A stretch of 64,000 bases of DNA from Eubacterium coprostanoligenes. Lineage in GTDB: Bacteria; Bacillota; Clostridia; Oscillospirales; Acutalibacteraceae. Of this stretch, positions 8,075-16,599 are shown in pieces (within the stretch, counting starts at the first letter, position 1; every line of letters starts with the position of its first letter). The notes below the pieces were generated by a model. The model was not told the origin of the DNA. It searched no databases and worked only from the letters and a program-made list of their open reading frames with translations. The translations under genes and the position numbers were made by a program. The DNA lies in assembly GCF_900167205.1 (NCBI RefSeq), contig NZ_FUWW01000002.1, positions 1-64,000 of the forward strand, read 5' to 3'.

Positions 8075-9163
8075 ATGAGTAAAAATCAGAAAAAAAGAAA
8101 ATTTTATACCAATGAGCACCGCAACGAGCATTGGACGGAAGAACCACAGGGCAGACCGATTGACTTTGCCGACAAATATACTGTTGAGGGCGAAGCGGGT
8201 AATGTTTATAATGACAAACGCCGTGCCGCTCAATATAAGGCTCAAAAAAGGAAAGAAAACAGACTTCGAGCAATAAAAATCGTTGTGTCATCATTGCTGA
8301 TTGTTGTGCTCCTTTTCGGTGGTTATACCGTGATGGATGTGCATATGATTCGCCAGGCAGAACCGGCTGAAAAATTGCTCAATCAGGACAATGCCGACAG
8401 CAATGCTTTATCGCAGTTGACCATCAATGTGTCGTCACTTATGACCGAATCCATCAGCCTTGACAATTCCGCAATGCTCACTTCTGTTATTAATGAGGTT
8501 CACGATACTTCTGCAAACAGCATCACTTTTGATGCAAAGCGTGATGACGGCACAATCGGCTATCGTTCATCGCTTGCAACCATTGACACTTACGGTGCAA
8601 TGAGCAATGTCGGCAGTGACAGCATCGGTTCAATCAAAAGACTTATAGAAAACGACATTATGCCAGTTGCAAGAATTTGTTGCTATAAAGACAATGTTTT
8701 GCCGTCGCACAACAAAGATTTGGCTGTAAAAAAAGGCAAAAAGCTTTATACCGACAGTCAGGGAAATAATTACCTTGACCCGAATAACGAGCAGGTGTAC
8801 AACTATATTCTCGATATTGTCAGAGAACTGAAAGGCTATGGCATTCAGGTGTTTGTGCTGTACGACTACAATCTTCCGAGCGATGTTTCGGACAAATATA
8901 ATGACGGCTATAAAACCTTGGCAAAGAGGCTTCAAAACGACCTTGGCGGTGATGTCAAATTGCTCAAAGAGGTTGATGTAAAAATCACAGGCAAAGATGC
9001 CGAAAGCGGAAATATAAAGAATTCCGCAATAGACAAACAAATAAAAAATCTTGATAAGTTAGGCAATAATCAAATTTATTATATTTCAACCGAGCTTGAT
9101 ACAACCCGTGTGTATGAACATCTTATCTCTTCAGGTATAGAACGCTTCATAATTGCGGACTGA
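8075..9163 (+). CDS. Membrane-anchored DUF4015/GHL13-like putative glycoside hydrolase
   Basis: 362 residues. A basic cytoplasmic N-terminus of about 68 residues precedes one membrane segment (VVSSLLIVVLLFGGYTVM) and an extracellular domain. That domain resembles the DUF4015 putative glycosyl-hydrolase barrel: NSITFDAKRDDGTIGYRS, IMPVARICCYKDNVL, YLDPNNEQVYNYILDIVREL, VFVLYDYN. Length after the anchor is somewhat short for the family, so the barrel may be reduced. It overlaps no gene but is 6 bases after rpe and 15 before a second envelope protein. Substrate unknown; a wall polysaccharide is the natural guess. Confidence 0.6.
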   Translation: MSKNQKKRKFYTNEHRNEHWTEEPQGRPIDFADKYTVEGEAGNVYNDKRRAAQYKAQKRKENRLRAIKIVVSSLLIVVLLFGGYTVMDVHMIRQAEPAEKLLNQDNADSNALSQLTINVSSLMTESISLDNSAMLTSVINEVHDTSANSITFDAKRDDGTIGYRSSLATIDTYGAMSNVGSDSIGSIKRLIENDIMPVARICCYKDNVLPSHNKDLAVKKGKKLYTDSQGNNYLDPNNEQVYNYILDIVRELKGYGIQVFVLYDYNLPSDVSDKYNDGYKTLAKRLQNDLGGDVKLLKEVDVKITGKDAESGNIKNSAIDKQIKNLDKLGNNQIYYISTELDTTRVYEHLISSGIERFIIAD

Positions 9164-9178
9164 TATAAAGGAGTAAAT

Positions 9179-10051
9179 ATGAAAAAAACGATTAAAGCAA
9201 TGCTGTGCGTGGCAATGATGCTTGCTGTTGTTGTGCCGTTCACCGTTTTTGCAGGTGACAAGGCAGAAAGCAAAACAGTCAAAGCACCAACCTTGCAATC
9301 AATAGAATTCAACGATGCCGAAATTGAGGGCGATTTTTCACCGACACAGTTTTACTATAACATCAATGTAAATTCTGACGGCGAAACACCGACTCTTAAA
9401 AAATACAAAGTCAGCAAAGGCGCAGAAATTTTTGTGACCTATAATCAAGACGGAGTGAACGGTATCAATGTTGAGGTTAAGAATGTTACACTTTCGGCAA
9501 ATTATTTCTTTGAATATAAGTATAATGATGTCAATGTAAACCCCAATTCAAACACAAATCTCAAGGAGCTTGATTGCGAACTTGGTTGTGTTTATCCGTC
9601 AATTAATAACGAGGAAACCTATTATCAGCTTTATATCCCAAAGGATATGACAGAACTGAAATTGACAGCTGTGCCTGAAGATTTGGGTGCGTCTTGCAAT
9701 GTTCCAAAGGAATTCAAGATGACAACCGAGCAGAATCCGATTATTGAGGCAAGTGTTGTTTCATCTGACGGAACGCTCAAATCGTATAAATTTGAAGTTA
9801 AGCGTCTTGACTTGACATCAAAGGAACTTAAAAAAGAACTAAAAAACAATTCTTATGAGGATATTATCAAAAACGAGGTGTTTCACAAATCACCTCAATT
9901 CAAGGTGATGCTTCTTGGAATTTTTGGCGGAATCGTCATTCTTGCGATAGCAGTCTTGATTCTTAAAAGAGTGGCTGTTAAGGCGCAGGACGATGACGAA
10001 ACTGAATTTTTTGACTGTTTGGATGAGCCTGAAAACGAGGACGAGGAATAG
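9179..10051 (+). CDS. Secreted, C-terminally membrane-anchored protein with cadherin-like beta-sandwich repeats
   Basis: 290 residues. Cleavable signal peptide (MKKTIKAMLCVAMMLAVVV..VFA), then two diverged beta-sandwich segments of the cadherin-like type, recognisable by LQSIEFNDAEI..FSPTQFYYNINV and LKELDCELGCVYPSI..YYQLYIP, the second ending DGTLKSYKFEVKR. A C-terminal membrane helix (MLLGIFGGIVILAIAVLIL) is followed by a very acidic cytoplasmic tail. GGAG precedes the ATG. No catalytic motif is visible. Probably a surface adhesion or scaffold partner of the upstream membrane-anchored hydrolase-like protein; that link rests on adjacency only. Confidence 0.6.
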   Translation: MKKTIKAMLCVAMMLAVVVPFTVFAGDKAESKTVKAPTLQSIEFNDAEIEGDFSPTQFYYNINVNSDGETPTLKKYKVSKGAEIFVTYNQDGVNGINVEVKNVTLSANYFFEYKYNDVNVNPNSNTNLKELDCELGCVYPSINNEETYYQLYIPKDMTELKLTAVPEDLGASCNVPKEFKMTTEQNPIIEASVVSSDGTLKSYKFEVKRLDLTSKELKKELKNNSYEDIIKNEVFHKSPQFKVMLLGIFGGIVILAIAVLILKRVAVKAQDDDETEFFDCLDEPENEDEE

Positions 10052-10096
10052 TCGTGTATATCTATAACAAATAAAACAACAAAGGCGGTGACAGTA

Positions 10097-11494
10097 ATGA
10101 AAGTGGATATTCAGGAAATGGATGAAGAAGAAATCATTGAAGAAATCCAAACATTATGTGAAAAAAGAGAGTTTGCAAAACTTAAAAATCTACTGTCGGA
10201 AATGAACCCCGCCGATATAGCGAGCGTTCTTGATGAAGTGTCAGCCAATCAGCGATTGCTTATGTTCCGATTGCTTGCCAAAGAAGAAGCGGCGGAAACC
10301 TTTGTTGAACTTGACAGCGACAATCAGGAGTCACTTATTCACGCATTTTCGGATAGCGAGCTTAAAGAAGTGCTTGATGAGCTTTACCTTGATGATGCCG
10401 TTGATGTCATTGAGGAAATGCCTGCAACTGTTGTAAAGAGAATTCTCCGCAATGCCGACAGCGAAACGAGAGAATCAATCAACACTTTGCTTAAATATCC
10501 GGAGGATTCAGCCGGCTCTATTATGACACCGGAGTTTGTTGACCTCAAAAAAGATATGTCGGTTGAGGCGGCTTTCAAGCGAATCAGACGAACAGGTATT
10601 GACAAGGAAACCATTTACACCTGTTATGTTTGCGACAGCTCAAGAAAACTAATCGGCGTTACCACCGTTAAGGAACTTTTGCTTCACGATTACGACGATG
10701 TTATCAGCGATTTTATGGAAACAAACATTATTTCCCTAAACACGCTTGATGACCAGGAACTTGCAACTCAGCTTTTTGACAAGTACAATTTTCTTGCTCT
10801 TCCCGTTGTTGATATGGAAGGCCGTTTGGTTGGTATCATCACGGTCGATGATGCTATTGATGTCATCCAAGAGGAAAACACCGAGGATATTCAAAAGATG
10901 AACGCTATGCTCCCTACGGAGAAAACATACCTTAAAACCTCGGTTTTTGAAACTTGGAAATCCCGTTTCCCGTGGCTGCTGCTCCTTATGATTTCGGCAA
11001 CATTCACAGGGTCGATTATCACAGGTTTTGAGGACAAATTGGCTGCAATGACAGTCCTCACCGCATTCATTCCTATGCTTATGGACACCGGCGGAAATTC
11101 CGGCGGTCAGGCAAGCGTAACGGTCATTCGTGCCATGAGCCTCGGCGAAGTAACATTCAGGGACTTCTTCAAGGTTATATGGAAAGAGATTCGTGTCGGT
11201 TTGGTTTGTGGCTTGAGCCTTGCTGCGGCAAATTTCATCAAGATTTGGCTTGTCGACCATTTGATTATGCACAACGATGATATAACCCTCATTGTTGACC
11301 TTGCAATTTGCCTCACCTTGGTTGTTGAGATCGTTTTTGCAAAATTCATCGGTTGCACATTACCTATGATTGCAAAAAAAGTCGGATTTGACCCTGCGGT
11401 TATGTCGTCACCGTTCATCACAACCGTTGTTGACGCCGTTTCACTTCTCGTATATTTCGGCATCGCAACCGCATTAATTCCACAGCTTCATTAG
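10097..11494 (+). CDS. mgtE: Magnesium transporter MgtE
   Basis: Mg2+-gated channel, 465 residues. An acidic MgtE_N superhelical domain (about 1-130) is followed by two CBS domains (about 130-255: AGSIMTPEFVDL, DFMETNIISL, FNFLALPVVD-type repeat) and a five-helix pore domain (from about residue 275: LLLLMISATFTGSII, GGNSGGQASVTVIRAMSLGE). The acidic N-terminal and CBS interface is the family's Mg2+ sensor. I start at ATG 10097, 8 bases after AAGGCGG; an upstream GTG at 10088 is less likely. No M-box riboswitch precedes it; the upstream gap is only 45 bases. Confidence 0.95.
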   Translation: MKVDIQEMDEEEIIEEIQTLCEKREFAKLKNLLSEMNPADIASVLDEVSANQRLLMFRLLAKEEAAETFVELDSDNQESLIHAFSDSELKEVLDELYLDDAVDVIEEMPATVVKRILRNADSETRESINTLLKYPEDSAGSIMTPEFVDLKKDMSVEAAFKRIRRTGIDKETIYTCYVCDSSRKLIGVTTVKELLLHDYDDVISDFMETNIISLNTLDDQELATQLFDKYNFLALPVVDMEGRLVGIITVDDAIDVIQEENTEDIQKMNAMLPTEKTYLKTSVFETWKSRFPWLLLLMISATFTGSIITGFEDKLAAMTVLTAFIPMLMDTGGNSGGQASVTVIRAMSLGEVTFRDFFKVIWKEIRVGLVCGLSLAAANFIKIWLVDHLIMHNDDITLIVDLAICLTLVVEIVFAKFIGCTLPMIAKKVGFDPAVMSSPFITTVVDAVSLLVYFGIATALIPQLH

Positions 11495-11502
11495 TTCATA
11501 TA

Positions 11503-11531
11503 TTGACATATAACGAAATAAGTGGTAAAAT
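11503..11531 (+). promoter_or_regulatory. Sigma-A promoter of the thiamine-transport operon
   Basis: -35 TTGACA (11503-11508), 17-base spacer, -10 TAAAAT (11526-11531), placing the transcript start just before the TPP riboswitch. Confidence 0.75.
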
Positions 11532-11545
11532 ATCGTTAACTTAAT

Positions 11546-11628
11546 AAGTCAGGGGTGCTGATTGTTTTTCAATCTTGGCTGAGATTATACCCTTCTAACC
11601 TGTTCGGTAATGCGAGCGTAGGAAGACG
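11546..11628 (+). promoter_or_regulatory. TPP (THI-box) riboswitch
   Basis: Conserved THI-box blocks are in order: AGGGGTGC at 11551, GGCTGAGATTATACCCTTC around 11577-11595, AACCTGTTCGGTAATGCGAGCGTAGGAAG to about 11625, with AAGTC and GAC ends able to close P1. Thiamine pyrophosphate binding should favour the terminator just downstream. The genes behind it encode a thiamine or pyrimidine importer, in agreement. Confidence 0.95.
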
Positions 11629-11646
11629 ATATAAATTTAGGATTTC

Positions 11647-11672
11647 AGCACCGATTTTTTCGGTGCTTTTTT
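11647..11672 (+). terminator. Riboswitch-controlled intrinsic terminator
   Basis: Stem AGCACCGA with TCGGTGCT, T5 loop and T-run to 11672, between the TPP aptamer and the first gene (ATG 11713). This is the expression platform. Confidence 0.88.
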
Positions 11673-11712
11673 CTTGACTTATCAAGAATATTATGAAAGG
11701 AAGTATTTTATT

Positions 11713-12012
11713 ATGAAAGCAAGTGTTGCTATTCAGGTTTTGCCAAGCGTAAAGGATGAGGACGAACTTATCCGCATTGTTGACGAGGTTATTGCATACA
11801 TCAAGTCAACAGGACTCAATTATTATGTAGGTCCGTTCGAAACTACCATTGAGGGCGAAAGCTATGATGAGCTTATGGAAATTGTTGCAAACTGCCAAAA
11901 GGTTGCAATCAAGGCAGGTTGCCCAAGCGTGAGCGCATATGTCAAGGTGGTTTACAATCCTGAGGGCGAGGTATTGACCATTGACAAAAAAGTTACAAAA
12001 CATCACCAATAA
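11713..12012 (+). CDS. Thiamine-binding MTH1187/YkoF-family small protein
   Basis: 99 residues, no signal peptide, ferredoxin-like fold expected. The beginning (KASVAIQVLPSVKDEDELIRIVDEVIAYI) and middle (GLNYYVGPFETTIEGE, VANCQKVAIKAGCPSVSAYVKV) match the MTH1187/DUF77 family, whose relative YkoF binds thiamine. Start chosen at ATG 11713 after GAAAGGAAG; an in-frame upstream start lies inside the terminator. First gene behind the TPP riboswitch; the next gene starts within its last 32 bases. Probably a cytoplasmic thiamine/HMP chaperone or sensor; exact role unproven. Confidence 0.82.
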   Translation: MKASVAIQVLPSVKDEDELIRIVDEVIAYIKSTGLNYYVGPFETTIEGESYDELMEIVANCQKVAIKAGCPSVSAYVKVVYNPEGEVLTIDKKVTKHHQ

Positions 12013-12766
12013 ACTTGCACCGCTCGGTGCGATAATTGTCATATTGCTGTTGTGGTTTTTGGCTTGCGATATGGAACTTGTGCCTGCATATATGTTGCCG
12101 TCACCGATTGATGTTGTCAAAGCGTTTGTTGACAATTTTTCAATTATGATGAAACAGGCGGCTGTCACTTTGCAGGAAACTTTTTACGGCTTGCTCATCG
12201 GCATTGCAATAGCCTTTGTCATTGCAAGCCTTATGGACAGATTTACCATAATCAACAAGGCTCTTTATCCTGTTTTGGTTGTTACTCAAACAATTCCGAC
12301 CATTGCAATTGCGCCTCTTTTGGTGCTCTGGATGGGCTTTGGTATGGCGCCTAAAATCACACTTGTTGTTCTCACAACATTTTTCCCTATTGCAATCGGA
12401 CTTCTCAACGGATTTGAAAGCGTTGATGCCGATGCGATAAATCTTATGCGTTCTATGGGAGCAACACGACTTCAAATTTTTAGAATAGTCAAATTGCCGA
12501 ATGCTACCGCTTCGTTCTTTTCGGGGCTTCGCATTTCTGCCGCCTATGCGGTTGTCGGCGCCGTTGTTTCGGAATGGCTCGGCGGATTTGAGGGACTCGG
12601 CGTTTATATGACAAGAGTAAAAAAGGCTTATGCCTTTGACAAAATGTTTGCCGTTATCGTGTTTATTTCGGCAATCAGCTTGGTGCTTATGGGCATTGTT
12701 ATTTTGCTTGAAAGAATTTCTATGCCGTGGGTACATAAAACAGAAAATTTGGGAGACAAAAAATGA
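11981..12766 (+). CDS. thiX: Thiamine/pyrimidine ABC transporter permease (ThiX-like)
   Basis: 261-residue inner-membrane permease with about six hydrophobic segments and the taurine/nitrate-type permease loop (LMRSMGATRLQIFRIVKLPN). YMLPSPIDVVKAF near the N-terminus is typical of this class. The best start is a TTG at 11981 preceded by GAGG, overlapping the small gene by 32 bases. Its stop overlaps the lipoprotein start as ATGA at 12763. By riboswitch and neighbours it imports a thiamine precursor such as formylamino-pyrimidine, as in the ThiXYZ system. Confidence 0.87.
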   Translation: MTKKLQNITNKLAPLGAIIVILLLWFLACDMELVPAYMLPSPIDVVKAFVDNFSIMMKQAAVTLQETFYGLLIGIAIAFVIASLMDRFTIINKALYPVLVVTQTIPTIAIAPLLVLWMGFGMAPKITLVVLTTFFPIAIGLLNGFESVDADAINLMRSMGATRLQIFRIVKLPNATASFFSGLRISAAYAVVGAVVSEWLGGFEGLGVYMTRVKKAYAFDKMFAVIVFISAISLVLMGIVILLERISMPWVHKTENLGDKK

Positions 12767-13791
12767 AAAAGTTTAAGAAAATAATCGCATTGTTGCTTGC
12801 GCTTTCTCTTGTTTGTGCATTTGCCGCTTGTTCAAAGACAAATTCGGATGATGCGTCAGACGACACAACAAAAGAATTAAAGGATGTTACACTCTGCCTT
12901 GATTGGACACCTAACACAAACCACACAGGTTTTTATGTTGCATTGCAAAAAGGCTATTACAAAGACGCAGGTCTTAATGTATCAATTGTTCAGCCACCTG
13001 AAAACGGTGCAACAGAGGCTTGTTCCGCAGGTCAGGCACAGTTTGCTATTGACGCACAGGATACAATCGCTTCTGCTTTCACATCTGCAACTCCAATGCA
13101 GGTTACAGCTGTTGCCGCTCTTCTTCAGCACAACACTTCTTGCGTTATGTCTAAAAAGGGTGCAGGCATCGACAGTCCAAAGGGTCTTGAAGGCAAAACA
13201 TATCTCACTTGGGATTCACCTATTGAACTTGCAATGTTGGAAAATGTTGTTAAGGCAGACGGCGGTGATTGGAGCAAGGTTAAGAGAATTCCAAACACTG
13301 TGACAGACGAAGCACAGGATGTAAAGCAAAATCCGGATCACGCAATTTGGGTGTTTGACGGATGGGGCGGAGTTAACGCTCAGGTAAACAATGTAGAAGT
13401 TGACAGGTTCTTCTTTAAGGATTTGAACCCTACATTTGACTATTACACTCCTATTCTTATTGCAAACAACGATCTTATCAAGAACGACCCTGAAACAGTT
13501 AAGGCATTCCTTTCTGCAACCAAAAAGGGATATGAATATGCTATCGAAAATCCTGACGAAGCAGCTCAAATCCTTATTGACGGTGACGACACAGGCTCAC
13601 TAAAGGGCAGTGAAGAACTTGTAAAGGCAAGCCAAAAGTATATGGTAGACCAGTATGTTGCAGATGCTCCGAAGTGGGGCTATATCGACCCTGCAAGATG
13701 GAACGCATTTTATAACTGGCTCGGCGAAGAAAAGATTGTAGAAGAAAAAATTCCTGAAAACACAGGTTTCACAAACGATTATTTGGCATAA
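12763..13791 (+). CDS. thiY: Thiamine-precursor-binding lipoprotein (ThiY-like, NMT1/THI5 family)
   Basis: 342-residue substrate-binding lipoprotein with lipobox FAAC. The family hallmark LDWTPNTNHTGFYVALQKG and the THI5-like IVQPPENGATE are present, then QFAIDAQDT and WVFDGWGGV. NMT1-type proteins bind pyrimidine precursors of thiamine; ThiY of Bacillus binds N-formyl-4-amino-5-aminomethyl-2-methylpyrimidine. Translationally coupled to the permease (ATGA), and 3 bases before the ATPase gene. Confidence 0.9.
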   Translation: MKKFKKIIALLLALSLVCAFAACSKTNSDDASDDTTKELKDVTLCLDWTPNTNHTGFYVALQKGYYKDAGLNVSIVQPPENGATEACSAGQAQFAIDAQDTIASAFTSATPMQVTAVAALLQHNTSCVMSKKGAGIDSPKGLEGKTYLTWDSPIELAMLENVVKADGGDWSKVKRIPNTVTDEAQDVKQNPDHAIWVFDGWGGVNAQVNNVEVDRFFFKDLNPTFDYYTPILIANNDLIKNDPETVKAFLSATKKGYEYAIENPDEAAQILIDGDDTGSLKGSEELVKASQKYMVDQYVADAPKWGYIDPARWNAFYNWLGEEKIVEEKIPENTGFTNDYLA

Positions 13792-13794
13792 TTT

Positions 13795-14532
13795 ATGGAA
13801 ATTTTAAAGGCTGAAAATATTTATAAAAGCTTCGGCGATAATAAGGTCTTAAAAGGTGCTTCGCTTACACTCAACAGGGGCGAGATTGTCAGCCTTTTGG
13901 GTGTCAGCGGCGGCGGAAAAACAACGCTGTTTAATGTCCTGTCGGGTATTCATATGCCCGACAGCGGCAAGGTTTGGTTAAACGGCGAAGATATTACGGG
14001 CAAACCCGGCAATGTCAGCTATATGCTCCAAAAAGATTTGCTTTTGCCTTACAGAAAGGTGATAGACAATGTTTCGCTTCCTCTTGTTGTCAAGGGCGTC
14101 AGCAAAAAGGATGCAAGAGCACAGGCAGAGCCTTATTTCAAAACCTTTGGTCTTGAGGGCACGCAGTACAAATATCCGTCACAACTTTCGGGAGGTATGC
14201 GTCAGAGAGCGGCTTTGCTCCGCACTTATTTGTCATCAAACGGCGTTGCACTTCTTGATGAACCGTTCAGTGCGCTTGACACGATAACAAAATCTGTCAT
14301 CCACAAGTGGTATCTTGATGTTATGCAGAACATTGATTTATCAACCGTATTCATCACTCACGACATTGACGAGGCAATTTTGCTGTCGGACAGAATTTAT
14401 ATCCTTGCCGACGGTGTGTGTGCAAACGAAATCAAAATTGATGCACCAAAGCCGAGAACAACCGAGTTCAATCTTACAGATGAGTTTTTGAATTACAAAA
14501 GGCAAATTGTTGAAATATTACATTTGTTGTAA
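13795..14532 (+). CDS. thiZ: Thiamine/pyrimidine ABC transporter ATPase (ThiZ-like)
   Basis: 245-residue cytoplasmic ATPase: Walker A GVSGGGKTT, Q-loop MLQKDLLLPYRK, signature LSGGMRQRAALLRT, Walker B VALLDEPFSALD, switch ITHDIDEA. This is the nitrate/taurine/pyrimidine ATPase class that pairs with the upstream permease. Last gene of the TPP-controlled operon, starting 3 bases after the lipoprotein stop. Confidence 0.9.
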   Translation: MEILKAENIYKSFGDNKVLKGASLTLNRGEIVSLLGVSGGGKTTLFNVLSGIHMPDSGKVWLNGEDITGKPGNVSYMLQKDLLLPYRKVIDNVSLPLVVKGVSKKDARAQAEPYFKTFGLEGTQYKYPSQLSGGMRQRAALLRTYLSSNGVALLDEPFSALDTITKSVIHKWYLDVMQNIDLSTVFITHDIDEAILLSDRIYILADGVCANEIKIDAPKPRTTEFNLTDEFLNYKRQIVEILHLL

Positions 14533-14583
14533 TCTGCACAAAAATCGACCTAAAATTTCTACGCATAATATATGAATTAGCTA

Positions 14584-14612
14584 TTTACTTTTATATTTAA
14601 TAGTATTAAAAT
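14584..14612 (+). promoter_or_regulatory. Probable promoter of the D-amino-acid/oxoprolinase cluster
   Basis: -35 TTTACT (14584-14589), 17-base spacer, -10 TAAAAT (14607-14612). Transcription would begin just ahead of the hairpin at 14622-14670. Confidence 0.5.
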
Positions 14613-14621
14613 TAAAAAAGA

Positions 14622-14670
14622 GGGCAAGGAAGTCTTTTCGTTTATTCGGAGTTTTCTTGCGCTTTTTTTT
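14622..14670 (+). terminator. Hairpin with T8 run in the leader of the D-amino-acid cluster
   Basis: Arms GGGCAAGGA and TTTCTTGCGC (one mismatch) enclose an AT-rich loop and are followed by eight Ts at 14663-14670, ending 28 bases before the aminotransferase ATG. It could end the thi operon transcript, or attenuate the downstream cluster if the promoter at 14584 is real. No known riboswitch consensus was recognised. Confidence 0.55.
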
Positions 14671-14698
14671 ATTGAAATCTATTTTTGGGGGAAATTTT

Positions 14699-15541
14699 AT
14701 GAAAAATTTAGGTTACTATAACGGTAAATATGACGAAATCGAGAATATGCAAATTCCGATGCTCGACAGAGTTTGTTGGTTTGGTGACGGTGTTTACGAT
14801 GCTACTTATGCTCACAACCATGTTGTTTTTGATATGGACGCCCACCTCACAAGATTTTACAATTCTGCAAAGCTCCTCGGTATGAACATTCCGATTGAGC
14901 GTGATGAACTCGACAAACTTCTTCGTGAACTTGTTTTGAAGGTTGATGACGGTGACCAGTTTGTTTATATGCAGGTTACAAGGGGTAACGGACTCAGAGG
15001 TCATATTTATCCTGAAGATATGCAGGGCAATTTGTGGATTACTCTCACTCCTGCTCATGTTGCAGATACATACAAGCCTATTGATGTTATCACTTATGAG
15101 GACAAGAGATTCTATTATTGCAATTGCAAAACCTTGAACCTTATTCCGTCTTGCCTTGCTGCAACAGCAGCAGACAGAGCAGGTTGTCAAGAGGCTATCT
15201 TCCACAGAGGAGATTTGGTAACAGAGTGTGCACACTCAAATGTTTCTATTTTCAAGGACGGCAAGGTTATCACTCATCAGCTTGATGACAAAGTACTTCC
15301 GGGTACTGCAAGAATTCGTCTTCTTGCTTTTGCAAAGAAACTCGGCTATAGCGTTGAAGAAAGAGATTACACTCTTGATGAACTTATGAATGCCGATGAA
15401 ATTATTGTTCATTCAACAGGTTCATTCTGTATTCCTGTAAAGACTGTTGACGGCAAGCCGGTAGGCGGTAAAGCACCTGAAATGCTCAAGACAATTCAGG
15501 ACGCTTTGGTTAAAGATTTTGAGGAGCAGTGCAAAGCATAA
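14699..15541 (+). CDS. dat: D-amino-acid aminotransferase (class IV, PLP)
   Basis: Cytosolic PLP enzyme moving the amino group between D-amino acids and keto acids, typically D-Ala + 2-oxoglutarate to pyruvate + D-Glu. 280 residues, normal length. PLP Lys144 is in CNCKTLNLIPS; phosphate-binding region VTECAHSN. VTRGNGLRGH supplies the Arg-x-His carboxylate trap that marks D-amino-acid transaminases over branched-chain enzymes. Start at ATG 14699 after GGGGGAA; the upstream in-frame start is inside the terminator. Its TAA overlaps the next ATG (TAATG). First gene of a D-Glu/5-oxoproline cluster. Confidence 0.88.
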   Translation: MKNLGYYNGKYDEIENMQIPMLDRVCWFGDGVYDATYAHNHVVFDMDAHLTRFYNSAKLLGMNIPIERDELDKLLRELVLKVDDGDQFVYMQVTRGNGLRGHIYPEDMQGNLWITLTPAHVADTYKPIDVITYEDKRFYYCNCKTLNLIPSCLAATAADRAGCQEAIFHRGDLVTECAHSNVSIFKDGKVITHQLDDKVLPGTARIRLLAFAKKLGYSVEERDYTLDELMNADEIIVHSTGSFCIPVKTVDGKPVGGKAPEMLKTIQDALVKDFEEQCKA

Positions 15542-16599
15542 TGAACAGAACAGAACTTACAAAACTTAATGTCGGCTACAATCTCGACTGGCTGATGAAT
15601 CTTGATCCGAGAGGATACGGTGTGTGCCGTATTCTTTATGACGGTGCAATTAAATACACAGGCAAGCCTCTTTCGCTCAACGGTGCAGAGGGACTTGTGC
15701 AGAACATCAAAAAGGGAGAAAAAGTGTTTATCCTCACAGGTTTTGTTCTTCTTCCGTGGAATGAGGCTGAAACAGACGGTATTATTTCTTCAACCGTGTT
15801 TGCTCGATTTGTTATGCGTGCTTTTGGCGCAAAGCCTGTTATGATTGTTCCTGACCAGTGCGAAAAATCAATCAAGGCTATGAGCGAGGTGCTCGGCGTT
15901 GATGTTACTTATGATATAGACAATATTCCGGACAACACAATTTGCATTGTCACCTTTACAAAGGACAAGGCAAAAGAGGCTGAACAAACAGCGGAAATTC
16001 TTTCTCACGGGCTTCCTTGTGCTATCATTTCAAACGAAGCACCGGGCAGAAACAAAAACGGCTATTATCACAACGCAGTCGGTGTAAACACAACTGATGT
16101 TGAGGCAAAATATGATGTCCTTTTCAGAGAATGTCAAAACAGAGGTGTGTACAATCTTTCTATCGGTGACCTTGGCAACGAGCTTGGCATGGGCACAATT
16201 GAGGAACACATCAGAAAATATATCCCATATGCCGAGGAGGGTGGTTGCAAGGCAGGCACAGGCTTTGGCATTTTGGCAGACACAGCTGCGGACAACATCA
16301 TCACTGCAACTGTCAGCGATTGGGGTATGAATGCTCTTATGGCTTGCACAGCTTTCCTTTTGGACGATGTTAGCCTTTTCCACACCGAGGAAGAGGAGTC
16401 GGCTGTTATGGATGCTGCCGCAAAGGCAGGTATGCTTGATATGTACGGCGAAGCAAGACCGTATATTGACGGTATCGGCAAAAACATTATTTTGCCTATG
16501 ATTTCCTTGATGAAAGGTCTTATCGAATATCCTCATACTGTTGAGGATAAAACAACCGCTTGGTTTGAAACAACACTTAAAAAAGGATTTTTCGGATGA
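15541..16599 (+). CDS. DUF4392 protein, D-glutamate cyclase C-terminal-domain family
   Basis: 352 residues, cytosolic. The whole protein looks like DUF4392, the C-terminal domain of the vertebrate D-glutamate cyclase DGLUCY: YNLDWLMNLDPRGYGV near the N-terminus, FVLLPWNEAETDGIISS, ISNEAPGRNKNGYYHNAVG, NLSIGDLGNELGMGTIEE and ILADTAADNIITATVSDWG. DGLUCY turns D-glutamate into 5-oxo-D-proline. Starts by 1-base overlap with the aminotransferase stop and ends by ATGA overlap with pxpB. The other DGLUCY domain (DUF1445) is encoded four genes on at 18262, so the two halves are separate proteins here. Activity is inferred. Confidence 0.82.
   Translation: MNRTELTKLNVGYNLDWLMNLDPRGYGVCRILYDGAIKYTGKPLSLNGAEGLVQNIKKGEKVFILTGFVLLPWNEAETDGIISSTVFARFVMRAFGAKPVMIVPDQCEKSIKAMSEVLGVDVTYDIDNIPDNTICIVTFTKDKAKEAEQTAEILSHGLPCAIISNEAPGRNKNGYYHNAVGVNTTDVEAKYDVLFRECQNRGVYNLSIGDLGNELGMGTIEEHIRKYIPYAEEGGCKAGTGFGILADTAADNIITATVSDWGMNALMACTAFLLDDVSLFHTEEEESAVMDAAAKAGMLDMYGEARPYIDGIGKNIILPMISLMKGLIEYPHTVEDKTTAWFETTLKKGFFG

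Noticed and set aside
10052-10096. Mg2+ (M-box) riboswitch before mgtE
   Set aside because: The gap is only 45 bases, too short for the element.
10736-11272. 178-residue minus-strand frame opposite mgtE
   Set aside because: His/Cys/Asn-rich shadow of a conserved gene, no start signal or domain.
12140-12736. 198-residue minus-strand frame opposite thiX
   Set aside because: Composition (Lys/Asn/Arg/Cys-rich) is that of an antisense shadow; the plus-strand permease is clear.
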